A stretch of DNA of 64,000 nt, from assembly GCF_013386825.1 (NCBI RefSeq), contig NZ_JACARC010000037.1, positions 248,001 to 312,000 of the forward strand, read 5' to 3'. This stretch comes from Pseudomonas sp. IPO3778. Lineage in GTDB: Bacteria; Pseudomonadota; Gammaproteobacteria; Pseudomonadales; Pseudomonadaceae. A program made the translations under genes and the position numbers. The notes beneath the pieces were generated by a model, which made no database searches, was not told where the DNA came from, and worked only from the letters and a program-made list of their open reading frames with translations. Below, one piece after another: positions 1 through 7,980 of this stretch (the first letter of the stretch is position 1; the number at the start of each line of letters is the position of its first letter).

Positions 1-110
1 CGGCGACGTTTTTATTTAACCGCGACGGTGCTCAGGCATTGCCCTTTACCAAGGCCAATTTCTGACCAAAAGGCCGACTAAATCCCACTTTTCTCAATTC
101 CTTCATGCAA

Positions 111-146
111 TTGACACAAATTGGTACAACCTGTGCAAACGTTTGC
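111..146 (+). promoter_or_regulatory. Putative promoter with purine-type (LacI-family) operator
   Basis: A TTGACA hexamer lies at 111-116, and 17 bases downstream is a weak -10 (TGCAAA, 134-139). Overlapping that -10 is a perfect 12-base palindrome, GCAAACGTTTGC (135-146), whose core matches the PurR-type operators bound by LacI-family regulators. Its place upstream of two nucleoside-uptake genes fits repression by a purine- or nucleoside-sensing regulator. The regulator itself is not in the window. The first ~110 bases hold nothing I recognise. Confidence 0.45.
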
Positions 147-220
147 GGAACGAACTTGGCAGCCAAGTTCACCTCAACCCGAAGAATCGGGCCCAAACCG
201 CGTACGAACAGGGACTTTCA

Positions 221-1177
221 ATGCAACCCATCTCCAGACGCACCGCGTCGGCTACCCCTTTTGCTGTTTCCCTGCTACTGGCTGCCGTTACGGGAGTACT
301 CAGCGCACCCATTTTGGCGCAGGAAAAACCCGCCGATGACTCAGCACAGGGCGAAACCCTGGCCCCGGAAGCCAGCCCCTCGAAAAAAGGCGTGTACCTG
401 TCGGACTGGTTCAACCAGGACCTGACAGTGATCGGCAGCAAAGACATCAGTTTCGGCCCCAAACCCGCCGATGACGTTTACCTGGAGTACGAATACTTCG
501 GCCGCAAGGGCCCGTTCGAACTGTATGGCTACGTCGATATCCCGAAGATCTTCGGCATCGGCAACAGCAATGACAAAGGCGCCTGGGACCACGGCTCCCC
601 GGTATTCATGGAACACGAGCCACGTATCTCCATCGACTACCTGGCCGGTCGCAGCTTGGCCATCGGCCCGTTCAAGGAATGGTATGTGGCGTTTGACTGG
701 ATCTACGACCACGGCAGCAACAAGGCCAACCGCGCCAACACCTTGTACAGCGGCCTGGGCACCGACATCGAGACCCACTCGCGGGTCAACCTGTCGGCCA
801 ACTTCTATGGCCGCTACCAGTGGGAAAACTACGGCGCCAGCAACGAGTACTCGTGGGACGGCTACCGTGCGCAGATGAAATACATTGTGCCCATCGGCAG
901 CTTCGACAACGGTGCGTCACTGACCTATATCGGCTTCACCAACTACGATTTCGGCTCGGACCTGCACAAAGACAACCCCGCACGCACCGCCAACTCCCTG
1001 GTTGCAACAAACGTGTTGTTGTATTCGTTCACTCACCTGCGTTTCACCCTGGTCGGTCGTTACTTCCACAACGGCGGCAACTGGGAAGACGGCAGCGAGC
1101 TGAACTTTGGTGACGGCGATTTCCGCGCCCGCTCCAACGGCTGGGGTTACTACGCCGGTGTGGGCTATCAATTCTGA
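221..1177 (+). CDS. Tsx-like nucleoside-specific outer membrane channel
   Basis: This is a 318-residue protein of the Tsx/OmpK nucleoside-channel family, which forms a 12-strand outer membrane barrel for nucleosides. A signal peptide covers about residues 1-34, ending near ILAQ. The body has alternating aromatic strands such as YLEYEYFGRKGPFELYGYVD and ends in YYAGVGYQF, with the C-terminal aromatic typical of Bam substrates. The reading frame is open upstream to 143, but the ATG at 221 has AGGGA seven bases ahead and gives a proper signal peptide. The purine permease family gene starts 20 bases downstream, so the two are probably one nucleoside-uptake operon. Confidence 0.85.
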   Translation: MQPISRRTASATPFAVSLLLAAVTGVLSAPILAQEKPADDSAQGETLAPEASPSKKGVYLSDWFNQDLTVIGSKDISFGPKPADDVYLEYEYFGRKGPFELYGYVDIPKIFGIGNSNDKGAWDHGSPVFMEHEPRISIDYLAGRSLAIGPFKEWYVAFDWIYDHGSNKANRANTLYSGLGTDIETHSRVNLSANFYGRYQWENYGASNEYSWDGYRAQMKYIVPIGSFDNGASLTYIGFTNYDFGSDLHKDNPARTANSLVATNVLLYSFTHLRFTLVGRYFHNGGNWEDGSELNFGDGDFRARSNGWGYYAGVGYQF

Positions 1178-1197
1178 GTGTGAACAAGGAGCAGTAG

Positions 1198-2235
1198 ATG
1201 AAGACCTTTACCCGCCTTTCGATCGCCATCGGCCTGGCCGCCGGTGCCCTGTTGCCACAGCTCGTGCTGGCTGATGCACCGGCCCCGATCAAGCCCAAGG
1301 TGATGCTGATCACCATGTTCGCCCCCGAAGCGCAGAACTGGATCGACCGCCTGGAACTCAAGCAGGAAGTGCGCGTGCCGGGCTTGTCAGCCGAGTACCC
1401 GGTGATCCGCTGCAACACCCAGGACGTGTGCCTGCTGGTGACCGGCATGGGCCAGACCAACGCGGCCGCCTCGACCCTGGCGCTGGCCTTGTCGCCCAAG
1501 TTCGACCTGCGCCAGAGCTACTTCCTGATCGCCGGGATTGCCGGGATCAACCCGCACCACGGCACCATCGGCACCGCCGCGTGGGCCCACTACCTGGTGG
1601 AGTTCGGCACCCAGTGGGAACTGGACTCACGGGACGCTCCGAAGGATTGGCCGACCGGCTACATCGGCATCAACACCAAGGGGCCAAACGAGAAGCCGCC
1701 GCTGGACTACAAGACCGAAGTGTTTGAGCTCAATCCCAAGCTGCAGGCCAAGGCGTTTGCGCTGTCGCAGAACGTCGCGCTGAGTGAGAGCAAGGAGTCC
1801 ACGGCCTGGCGCAAACATTATCCGTACGCGCCCGCCAACCAGCCGCCCCAAGTGACCCAGTGCGACACCCTGGCGGGCAATACCTGGTTCTCCGGGACGC
1901 GCCTGAGTGAGCGCGCCGAAGTCTGGACCAAGTTGCTGACGGACAATAAAGGCGTGTACTGCACCACCCAACAGGAAGACAACTCCACCTATGAGGCGTT
2001 GCTGCGGGCCAGCCGTGAAGGCTTGGTGGATATCAAGCGTCTGGCGGTGGTGCGGGCCGGTTCCGACTTTGATCGGCCATACCCGGGTTACAGCGAAGTG
2101 GACAACCTGTTGAAGTACGCGGACCAGGGCGGTTTTGTACCAGCCCTGGAGAACCTGTACCGCACCGGTAACCCGCTGGTGCAGGCGATCCTGAAGAACT
2201 GGTCGGCGTGGGAGAAAGGTGTTCCGCAAGCGTAA
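1198..2235 (+). CDS. Purine nucleoside permease (NUP) family protein
   Basis: This 345-residue protein belongs to the NUP family (PF06516), named after a yeast purine nucleoside permease and distantly related to nucleoside phosphorylases. A clear signal peptide ends at LVLADA (about residue 26), so the mature protein is probably periplasmic. Family signatures include KVMLITMFAPEAQNWI, VTGMGQTNAA and LIAGIAGINP near the N-terminus, and VRAGSDFDRP near residue 282. GGAGC lies just upstream of the ATG. Sharing an operon with a Tsx-like channel supports a role in capturing or processing nucleosides; whether it transports or cleaves them cannot be told from sequence. Confidence 0.85.
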   Translation: MKTFTRLSIAIGLAAGALLPQLVLADAPAPIKPKVMLITMFAPEAQNWIDRLELKQEVRVPGLSAEYPVIRCNTQDVCLLVTGMGQTNAAASTLALALSPKFDLRQSYFLIAGIAGINPHHGTIGTAAWAHYLVEFGTQWELDSRDAPKDWPTGYIGINTKGPNEKPPLDYKTEVFELNPKLQAKAFALSQNVALSESKESTAWRKHYPYAPANQPPQVTQCDTLAGNTWFSGTRLSERAEVWTKLLTDNKGVYCTTQQEDNSTYEALLRASREGLVDIKRLAVVRAGSDFDRPYPGYSEVDNLLKYADQGGFVPALENLYRTGNPLVQAILKNWSAWEKGVPQA

Positions 2236-2252
2236 AGACTGCGCAGCACGTC

Positions 2253-2353
2253 TGTAGGAGCAAGCTTGCTCGCGAGGGTGGTTAACGATAACGCGGGGCA
2301 TCTGGTACCCCGTGTCGTCCTCAGGTTTCTCGCGAGCAAGCTCGCTGCTACAG
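2253..2353. repeat. REPIN, family A (first copy)
   Basis: Two inverted REP units of the type GTAGGAGCAAGCTTGCTCGC flank a ~55-base spacer. The left arm starts TGTAGGAGC and the right arm ends GCTGCTACAG, with a nested hairpin around GGGGCATCTGGTACCCC. It lies between the convergent ends of the NUP gene and the oxidoreductase. Three more copies are at 4743, 13926 and 56717. Confidence 0.85.
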
Positions 2354-2361
2354 GGTATTGA

Positions 2362-3321
2362 TCAGGGCAGGAAAATAATCTTGTCCGCACTGCCCTGGTT
2401 CACTTCCTCAAAACACTTCACACCCTCGGCCAGCGCCACTTCCCGCAAACCGGTGGGCAACGGCAACACGCCTTCATCGAAGAACCGCCCGAACTGCTCC
2501 AGCATCACCGCACACTGCTCGCAGTTGTAGAGCAACGAGTTGATCCCCACCACCGAACCACCCTTGCGGTACAACGCCAGGGCCGGCAGTTGCACGTGCC
2601 CGTCCACCGGCGCGGCAATGATCGCGATGCGGCCAAAAGGCGCCAACGCCCCCACGGCGGCCGGCAACCAGAAGCCGGTGGTGTCGAAGATCACATCGGC
2701 GCCACCGCCGAACAAGGCATTGACCTGCCCTCCCAGGCTTTCTGGCTTGTCCAGTAGCAGCCCCTCGAACCCCTGCTCGCGCAACGCCTCGACTTGTTCC
2801 GGCCGACGCACCGCTCCCAGCACCAGGGCTCCACGGATTTTCGCCAGGGCCAAGGCTGCACTGCCTACCGCCCCATTGGCGCCAATCACCAACAATCGCG
2901 TGCCTTTGCCGACACCGCTGCGCTCAAGCGCATCCCACGCCGTGGTGTACGGCACGCCGAGGCTGGCCGCCTGGGCAAAGCTCAAATGGCTGGGTTTGTG
3001 CGCCACGCCTTTGGCCGACACCGTGAGGTACTGGGCGTGGGAGCCGTCGGCGAAAAAGCCCAGGTCGCGGCCGGTGCCCCACACTTCCTTTCCTACCAGG
3101 TCCTGCGGCCCTTCCACCACGACCCCGGCAAAATCACGGCCGGGAATACGTGGCAACGTGGTGTAGGGAAACCGCCCGAGTACGTTCTTCACGTCACTGG
3201 GGTTCAGCCCGGCGGCCTTGATCTGCACCAGGACTTCGCCCACGGCCGGAACGGGGGTGGCGACGTCGACGTAAGCGAGGGCAGCGAGGTCGCCGGTGGC
3301 GGAAAATTGCAGTGCTTTCAT
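2362..3321 (-). CDS. Quinone oxidoreductase-like, zinc-free alcohol dehydrogenase family
   Basis: This ~319-residue medium-chain dehydrogenase/reductase is of the quinone oxidoreductase type (NADPH:quinone or enone reduction). The N-terminal GroES-like part contains AAGLNPSDVKNVLG and RIPGRDFAGVV. The Rossmann motif appears as VIGANGAVGSAALALAK around residue 150. The cysteine ligands of the catalytic and structural zincs are absent. I start it at ATG 3321 (MKALQF); a TTG two codons earlier is possible. It is the last of three minus-strand genes (AraC regulator, XapX protein, oxidoreductase). The physiological substrate is unknown. Confidence 0.8.
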   Translation of the reverse strand: MKALQFSATGDLAALAYVDVATPVPAVGEVLVQIKAAGLNPSDVKNVLGRFPYTTLPRIPGRDFAGVVVEGPQDLVGKEVWGTGRDLGFFADGSHAQYLTVSAKGVAHKPSHLSFAQAASLGVPYTTAWDALERSGVGKGTRLLVIGANGAVGSAALALAKIRGALVLGAVRRPEQVEALREQGFEGLLLDKPESLGGQVNALFGGGADVIFDTTGFWLPAAVGALAPFGRIAIIAAPVDGHVQLPALALYRKGGSVVGINSLLYNCEQCAVMLEQFGRFFDEGVLPLPTGLREVALAEGVKCFEEVNQGSADKIIFLP

Positions 3322-3351
3322 GGCCAATATCCATCGAGGTTAAAAGGGGTT

Positions 3352-3525
3352 TCAGGACAACCAACCGCTGATCAACTGCCGGCCCATGGGCCAGAGCTTT
3401 TCGCCCATCAGCATGCCCATCAGTCCCACCAGGGCGATGGCGGGCGGCGCGGGCGAACGGAAGTCCAGCGCGCCATAAATCACGCCGACCAGCAGGCCGA
3501 TGGCCAAGGAAATCAGGTAATTCAT
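3352..3525 (-). CDS. XapX domain small membrane protein
   Basis: A 57-residue protein of the XapX family (DUF1427) with two hydrophobic segments, LISLAIGLLVGVIYGAL and ALVGLMGMLMGEKL, separated by the family hallmark RSPAPPA. Function is unknown; in many genomes it sits next to oxidoreductases and regulators, as here. The open frame continues upstream to 3771 through the end of the AraC gene, but only the last 57 codons look like the family, starting at ATG 3525. Confidence 0.8.
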   Translation of the reverse strand: MNYLISLAIGLLVGVIYGALDFRSPAPPAIALVGLMGMLMGEKLWPMGRQLISGWLS

Positions 3526-3614
3526 GGCGCGCTCCGCAGCAAGGGTTGATGCGGTCAGTGTAGGGGGCGAAAATCCGAAGCATCGGCCAAGTGCTTCAGG
3601 ATTTCGGCCAAGCC

Positions 3615-4397
3615 TCAGGGGAGGTAGTGCGAGGGTGCCATGCCCAGTTCGCGACGAAACATGTCGCTGAAACTGCTGGGGGAATAGCCCAGGGAACGGG
3701 CAATAGCACTGACCGACTGGCCCTGGATCAACTCGGCCACGGCGGTGGCCAACTGCACCTGGCGGCGCCACTCGGCAAAGCCCATGCCCAGGCTGTTCTG
3801 AAACAGCCGGGCCAGGGTGCGCACGCTGGCGCCGGAGGCTTCGGCGTGCTGTTCAAAGGGAATGTCCAGGGAGGGTGATGCCATGACCGCCTGACAGGCA
3901 TTCATCAAGCGCCGGTCGGCGCCCACCGGCAAGGCGATGCGGATCGGCGAGCGTCGGGCCCGTTGCAGTTCAAGCAGGGCCAGGCCGACCACGGCCTCGT
4001 AGTAGGCCTGATCACCACTGTCGCCCTGCTCCACCAGCGCCACGATCAACTCGCGCAGCAGGCCACCAACTTCGATCACCTGCACCTGGCTGTCCAGGGT
4101 TGCCGCCAGCGCTGGGCGCAGGTAGATGTTGCGCATCTGCAAGTCCGACACCACGCGAATCCCGTGCTCGACACCCGGTGGCAGCCACACCGCGCGCTGG
4201 GGCGGCACCACCAGCGCTTCCTGGGGCGTCTCGACCCACATCACGCCGCTCATGGCATAGAGCAACTGCCCCCAGTCGTGCTGATGGGGCTCAACGTACA
4301 ACCCGCGCGGGTACGTGCGTGCCAGGGGTTGCACGGGGACAGCGTGATCACTGAGGTCGGGCGGCGCAGCAAGGGCCATGGACGGCACATCATTCAA
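3615..4397 (-). CDS. AraC-family transcriptional regulator
   Basis: This 260-residue (from TTG 4397) or 254-residue (from ATG 4379) regulator has a cupin-like N-terminal sensing domain (HQHDWGQLLYAMSGVMWV, around residues 38-56) and a C-terminal double helix-turn-helix ending with the AraC signature (AIARSLGYSPSSFSDMFRRE). It resembles the AraC regulators that control drug or metabolite exporters and oxidoreductases. It probably controls the XapX and oxidoreductase genes immediately downstream on the same strand. The effector cannot be named. Confidence 0.85.
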   Translation of the reverse strand: MNDVPSMALAAPPDLSDHAVPVQPLARTYPRGLYVEPHQHDWGQLLYAMSGVMWVETPQEALVVPPQRAVWLPPGVEHGIRVVSDLQMRNIYLRPALAATLDSQVQVIEVGGLLRELIVALVEQGDSGDQAYYEAVVGLALLELQRARRSPIRIALPVGADRRLMNACQAVMASPSLDIPFEQHAEASGASVRTLARLFQNSLGMGFAEWRRQVQLATAVAELIQGQSVSAIARSLGYSPSSFSDMFRRELGMAPSHYLP

Positions 4398-4495
4398 GAG
4401 TGGAACGCCATGGTAAGACCTGCGGCCGATAATCCGAATGAATTTTTACCGCTGCAAGGAGGTCACTTAAAGACAACGGGAGGGTTAACGGATCC

Positions 4496-4738
4496 ATGAC
4501 TAACGCAAAACTTTTCGTGATTGACTACACGCTGCATGGCCAGCCCAAGTCGTTCATCATCCGCCTGGAAAAACTCGACAACGCCGAAGCCTGGCATTGG
4601 GCAAGCTGCGACGCCGGCGTAGGCCGCATCGGGCGCTTTGCCCGGGAGCAGGTGAAGAAAACCAGCCAGCCCCAGGCCGAGAAATTCGGTATCGAAAACG
4701 TGCAATGGCGCCGCTCGGATGCGCGCCCCAGCGCGTGA
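4496..4738 (+). CDS. Small conserved Pseudomonas protein (DUF6555-like)
   Basis: An 80-residue cytoplasmic protein beginning MTNAKLFVIDYTLHGQPKSF, with a Trp/Cys/His patch (WHWASCDAG) and a charged C-terminus. I recognise it from Pseudomonas genomes as a small uncharacterised family, which I recall as DUF6555. It has no transmembrane segment or known motif. It is transcribed divergently from the AraC gene and followed at once by a REPIN, which may end the transcript. Its function is unknown. Confidence 0.65.
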   Translation: MTNAKLFVIDYTLHGQPKSFIIRLEKLDNAEAWHWASCDAGVGRIGRFAREQVKKTSQPQAEKFGIENVQWRRSDARPSA

Positions 4739-4742
4739 AACC

Positions 4743-4842
4743 GTAGGAGCGAGCTTGCTCGCGAAGGTCGTTAACGATGACGCGGGGCACCTGGTGCCCC
4801 GCGTCGCTCTCGGGTTTTTCGCGAGCAAGCTCGCTCCTACAG
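4743..4842. repeat. REPIN, family A (second copy)
   Basis: Near-perfect inverted pair GTAGGAGCGAGCTTGCTCGC / GCGAGCAAGCTCGCTCCTAC around a spacer containing the nested palindrome CGGGGCACCTGGTGCCCCG. It lies between the small DUF6555-like gene and the metallothionein gene, which converge on it. Confidence 0.88.
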
Positions 4843-4855
4843 GAGGCAGCCTGCG

Positions 4856-5026
4856 TTAGCCATGCGCCGACTTGGCACACTCGCAACCGGTCGCCGAAGC
4901 ACAAGGCTCACCATGGGCATGATGGTCGGCGCAGCCTTGGCAGCAGTAGCCCTTGCCATCCTTCATCACTGCGTCTTTTCCCAGCTGGCACTTGCAGTGA
5001 GGGCAATTGCACGTTTTGTCTTGCAT
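4856..5026 (-). CDS. Bacterial metallothionein
   Basis: A 56-residue Cys/His-rich protein of the bacterial metallothionein family (PmtA/SmtA type), which binds zinc, cadmium and copper in the cytoplasm. It carries ten cysteines: CNCPHCKC near the N-terminus, CCQGC in the middle, and C-x5-C-x-C near the end, with the HHAHGEPC histidine cluster. The open frame extends to 5083, but ATG 5026 has AAGGAG eight bases upstream and starts MQDKTCNCPHCKC, as in the family. Confidence 0.9.
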   Translation of the reverse strand: MQDKTCNCPHCKCQLGKDAVMKDGKGYCCQGCADHHAHGEPCASATGCECAKSAHG

Positions 5027-5118
5027 GGTCAGACTCCTTTTTCGTGGTCGTCCAGGTGGGGCGAACGCCGGCACCTCAAGCAATGACTATAGGCAAGGAT
5101 TCAAGGTTCAAAGGGCCG

Positions 5119-5574
5119 TCAGTCAGCCCGACGAGCGTTGCTGCGGTACATGAACACCAGGGCCAGCGCCAGGCAGAGCATCGCCACGATCCGGCTGCCG
5201 GACAACTCGATGGCCGGGTTGCCGAGCCAACCGAAGTTGTCAATCAGCATGCCCATGCCCAACTGGCCGACAATCACCGCTACCGTCGCCACCGCCGTGC
5301 CGACAATGGGGACCGCGCCGACCATCACCATCATGTACACCACCCCGAACAACGCCCCGGTCAGTTGCCACTTCGGCACCTCCAGCAGGCTGACGGCGTG
5401 GGCAGGCTCGAAGAACAGAATCAGCAACCCGGTACTGATCGCCCCCACCACAAACGTCAGCAAGCTGCTGCGCAAGACGCCCACCGTCTGGCCGAGGCGA
5501 CCGTTAATGGCGGCCTGCACACTCAACACCGCACCGGCGGCCACGACCAACACCAACAACAGAATCAGATTCAT
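5119..5574 (-). CDS. YdcZ/DUF606-type small DMT transporter, subunit 2
   Basis: This ~151-residue protein of the DMT superfamily YdcZ (DUF606) type has about five membrane helices, starting MNLILLLVLVVAAGAVLSVQ. It carries the family motif INGRLG near residue 29 and IDNFGWLG near residue 116. Such genes commonly occur in tandem pairs and are thought to act as heterodimers; its partner ends 4 bases upstream. The substrate is unknown. Start at ATG 5574, not the upstream GTG/ATG of the longer frame. Confidence 0.8.
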   Translation of the reverse strand: MNLILLLVLVVAAGAVLSVQAAINGRLGQTVGVLRSSLLTFVVGAISTGLLILFFEPAHAVSLLEVPKWQLTGALFGVVYMMVMVGAVPIVGTAVATVAVIVGQLGMGMLIDNFGWLGNPAIELSGSRIVAMLCLALALVFMYRSNARRAD

Positions 5575-5578
5575 CGCC

Positions 5579-6064
5579 TCAACCCCGCGCAATCAGAACA
5601 AGTGCCACCACGATCAACGCCAATGCGATCCAGCGCTCCACATTGACCCGCTTGCGAGCGGTGCCAAACCAGCCAAAGTGGTCAATCAGCACGCTCTTGC
5701 CCACCTGGCCCGACAGGATCGCGATCATGGTCATCGCAATGCCGATATGCGGTGTAGCCAGGGTCAGTACCACCACGTACATCGGCCCCAGAAAACCGCC
5801 GATCAGTTGCCAGCGCGGCAGATCGGTCAACGCCGGGCCCGTTTGCGGGCCGCTGAACAGCAGCAGCAAAAACAGGATCGCCGAGCCGACGCCGAAGATG
5901 CTCAGGGTCGCCCACAGGTGGCCAACCTGCACGCCCAGCGGGCCCAGCAACCCGGCCTCTACCGACAAGCCCATGCCGCCGAGAATCACCAGCGGCAGCA
6001 GCAGCAACCGAAGAAACGTCTTGGGCCTGGCCTGAGCCACGCCCTCCATTGAAGAAGCCTGCAT
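5579..6064 (-). CDS. YdcZ/DUF606-type small DMT transporter, subunit 1
   Basis: A 161-residue membrane protein paralogous to the next gene: both share the W-QL-G-F/LFG helix and the IDHFGWFG / IDNFGWLG motif. It has about five predicted transmembrane helices and an N-terminal cytoplasmic stretch (MQASSMEGVAQARPKT). It starts only ~115 bases from a divergent LysR gene, which is the obvious candidate regulator of the pair. Confidence 0.8.
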   Translation of the reverse strand: MQASSMEGVAQARPKTFLRLLLLPLVILGGMGLSVEAGLLGPLGVQVGHLWATLSIFGVGSAILFLLLLFSGPQTGPALTDLPRWQLIGGFLGPMYVVVLTLATPHIGIAMTMIAILSGQVGKSVLIDHFGWFGTARKRVNVERWIALALIVVALVLIARG

Positions 6065-6180
6065 ACATCACCTGCGCGTTAGAGAGGAACAATGGCGCGC
6101 ATTATCCGGTGGCGCTGCTGTGCGATAAATGGGAGCATGCCGACAACACCTTTGCGCAAAACGCACAGCATGGAGTGATG

Positions 6181-7113
6181 ATGCAGGGCTTGAACGAACT
6201 GAGCTTTAAGGCGCTTCGCCTGTTTGTCGCGGTACTGGACTACGGCAGTTTCTCCGAAGTCGCACGCCGCGAAGGCCTGGCGCCCTCCTCCATTTCCCGG
6301 CAAATCCAGCTGATGGAACAGGCCTTGGGCCAACAGCTGTTGTACCGCCACACCCGCGCGGTCAGCCCTACCGAAGCCGGTCGCCTGTTGGGCCGTCATG
6401 CGCGGTTGATGCTGGAGCAACTGGAAGCCGCCGGCCAGGCGCTGCAGGAACAGGACAGCGAACCCAGCGGGCTGGTGCGCATCAATGCGCCGATGGTGTT
6501 TGGCCAGCGCCACCTGTCGCCATGGCTCGGGGAGTTGTGCCGGCGTTACCCGAAGCTGCAACTGGATATCCAGCAAACCGACACCTACGTCGACCCGTTG
6601 CAAGACGGTACAGACCTGCTGTTTCGCATTGGCGTGCTGAACGATTCCGGCATGCAGGCACGAATCTTCGCACCCCAGCGTTTCCGCCTCGCGGCCAGCC
6701 CCGGCTATCTGGAGCGTTTCGGTACGCCTCAACATCCCGAAGAACTGGCCAATCACCAATGCCTGGCCTACAAGGGCGTGACCGGTCAGCAGCGCTGGTT
6801 CTTCCGCCGCGACCAGGGCGACTGGACGTCCTACAGCGTCAAAGGCCCGATCACCGGCAACCACGCCGACACCCTGACCCACGCCGCCGAACAAGGCCTG
6901 GGGCTGGTGGTGTTTCCATCGTGGCTGATCGGTGAAGGCCTGCGCGCCGGCACGCTGCGGGCAGTACTGACCGACTATGAAGTGGCGACGACCCTGGAGC
7001 CGCAAAAAATTGCGGCGCTGTGGCCGGGCAGTCGGCGGTTATCGTTGAAGGTGCGGACGGTGATCGACTATTTCGTCGAGTGTTTTGGGGCCGTGCCGTA
7101 CTGGGATCGTTGA
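6181..7113 (+). CDS. LysR-family transcriptional regulator
   Basis: A ~310-residue LysR regulator: winged helix-turn-helix at residues ~5-65 (SFKALRLFVAVLDYGSFSEV followed by APSSISRQIQLME) and a periplasmic-binding-like effector domain behind it. The frame is open from 6049, but the GGAG at 6172 sits correctly for ATG 6178 or 6181. It is divergent from the YdcZ-type transporter pair and likely controls it and itself from the shared ~115-base intergenic region. Confidence 0.85.
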   Translation: MQGLNELSFKALRLFVAVLDYGSFSEVARREGLAPSSISRQIQLMEQALGQQLLYRHTRAVSPTEAGRLLGRHARLMLEQLEAAGQALQEQDSEPSGLVRINAPMVFGQRHLSPWLGELCRRYPKLQLDIQQTDTYVDPLQDGTDLLFRIGVLNDSGMQARIFAPQRFRLAASPGYLERFGTPQHPEELANHQCLAYKGVTGQQRWFFRRDQGDWTSYSVKGPITGNHADTLTHAAEQGLGLVVFPSWLIGEGLRAGTLRAVLTDYEVATTLEPQKIAALWPGSRRLSLKVRTVIDYFVECFGAVPYWDR

Positions 7114-7356
7114 GCCGTCAGGAAAAATCCCCCCTCCCGTAAGGCCTGTCTGTTTTTACGAAACACAGGTCCAAATCCCCTTGCACTCCGGCAGACTCCA
7201 ACGACTTCCTTCAGGAGAGACGTCATGGATGCCAGTCATTACCCGTTCGGAAACACACAACCACTCCCGCAAAAATCACCCTCAACCAGCAGTCGGCTGA
7301 TCTTTGCCTGCCTACGATATTTTGGCTATATTTGGCCAAAATACCGGGAAGACCCT
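7114..7356. other. Intergenic region before the toxin-antitoxin pair
   Basis: This 243-base gap holds a strong ribosome-binding sequence (AGGAG, 7213-7217) and an ATG at 7225 that is in frame with the antitoxin gene, giving a 44-residue extension without family similarity. It also holds the inverted repeat at 7318-7343. I see no separate gene. Confidence 0.5.
7318..7343. promoter_or_regulatory. Inverted repeat, likely autoregulatory operator of the TA pair
   Basis: Perfect 9-base arms TATTTTGGC (7318-7326) and GCCAAAATA (7335-7343) flank an 8-base AT-rich centre, ending 13 bases before the antitoxin ATG. Phd/YefM antitoxins bind such palindromes over their own promoter, so this is probably the TA operator. 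Confidence 0.6.
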
Positions 7357-7596
7357 ATGATTACCGTACCGTTGGGCGAAGCAAAAAATAACCTGTCAAA
7401 ACTGGTGGATGATGCCGCCGCCGGCCAAATCATCACCATCGCCAAGCACGGGCGCGCCATGGCCCGCCTTGTCCCGGTGGGGAAACCCACGGGCCGGCGA
7501 ATCGGCGCAATGAAGGGAAAGCTGGTGGTGCCGGATGACCTTGATGCGCCATTGCCAGATGACGTGCTGGACGCGTTCGAGGGCAACCACCCATGA
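7357..7596 (+). CDS. Phd/YefM-type antitoxin
   Basis: A 79-residue antitoxin of the Phd/YefM family. The N-terminal DNA-binding part reads MITVPLGEAKNNLSKLVDDA with the family's IITIAKHGRAMARLVP strand-helix. The C-terminal ~30 residues (acidic, LDAPLPDDVLDAFEG) are the toxin-binding tail. Its stop codon overlaps the toxin start in ATGA at 7593-7596, so the two are translationally coupled. Start chosen at 7357 by homology; an in-frame ATG at 7225 with a better ribosome-binding site would add 44 unrelated residues. Confidence 0.85.
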   Translation: MITVPLGEAKNNLSKLVDDAAAGQIITIAKHGRAMARLVPVGKPTGRRIGAMKGKLVVPDDLDAPLPDDVLDAFEGNHP

Positions 7597-7970
7597 GAGT
7601 GTTGCTCGATACCCATATCCTGCTTTGGGCCCTGAGCGATGATCCCAAACTGTCCGCCAGGGCCAGAAAGCTGATCGAGAACGCCGCCGAGGTCTACGTC
7701 AGCGCCGCCACATTCTGGGAGCTGGCCATCAAGGTCGGGCTCTGGAAGCTCAATGTGAACCTGGAAGAAATCCGCGAATATTGCCTGGAAAGCGGCTACG
7801 TGGAATTACCCGTCACTTCGGAACACGCCATCGCGGTCAAGGACCTTGAACCCCATCACCGGGACCCGTTTGATCGGCTCATCATCGCAACCGCCATCAT
7901 CGAACCGATGAAGCTGTTGACGGCCGACCCGATAGTGGCGAAATACACACCACTGGCCGTCCTGACCTGA
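7593..7970 (+). CDS. PIN-domain toxin (VapC-like RNase)
   Basis: A 125-residue PIN-domain protein, presumed RNase toxin of the upstream antitoxin. Conserved acidic active-site residues are visible: the first Asp in LLDTHILLWAL (residue 6), a Glu in ATFWELAIK (about residue 43), and the pair in HHRDPFDRLIIATA (about residues 88-92). It belongs to the PIN group usually paired with Phd-type antitoxins. The gene ends 10 bases from the convergent mntH. Confidence 0.85.
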   Translation: MRVLLDTHILLWALSDDPKLSARARKLIENAAEVYVSAATFWELAIKVGLWKLNVNLEEIREYCLESGYVELPVTSEHAIAVKDLEPHHRDPFDRLIIATAIIEPMKLLTADPIVAKYTPLAVLT

Positions 7971-7980
7971 CTCACTGGGC

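Noticed and set aside
4777-5646. 289-codon plus-strand frame over the REPIN, metallothionein and transporter region
   Set aside because: Reads through a repeat and antisense to recognised genes; no homology.
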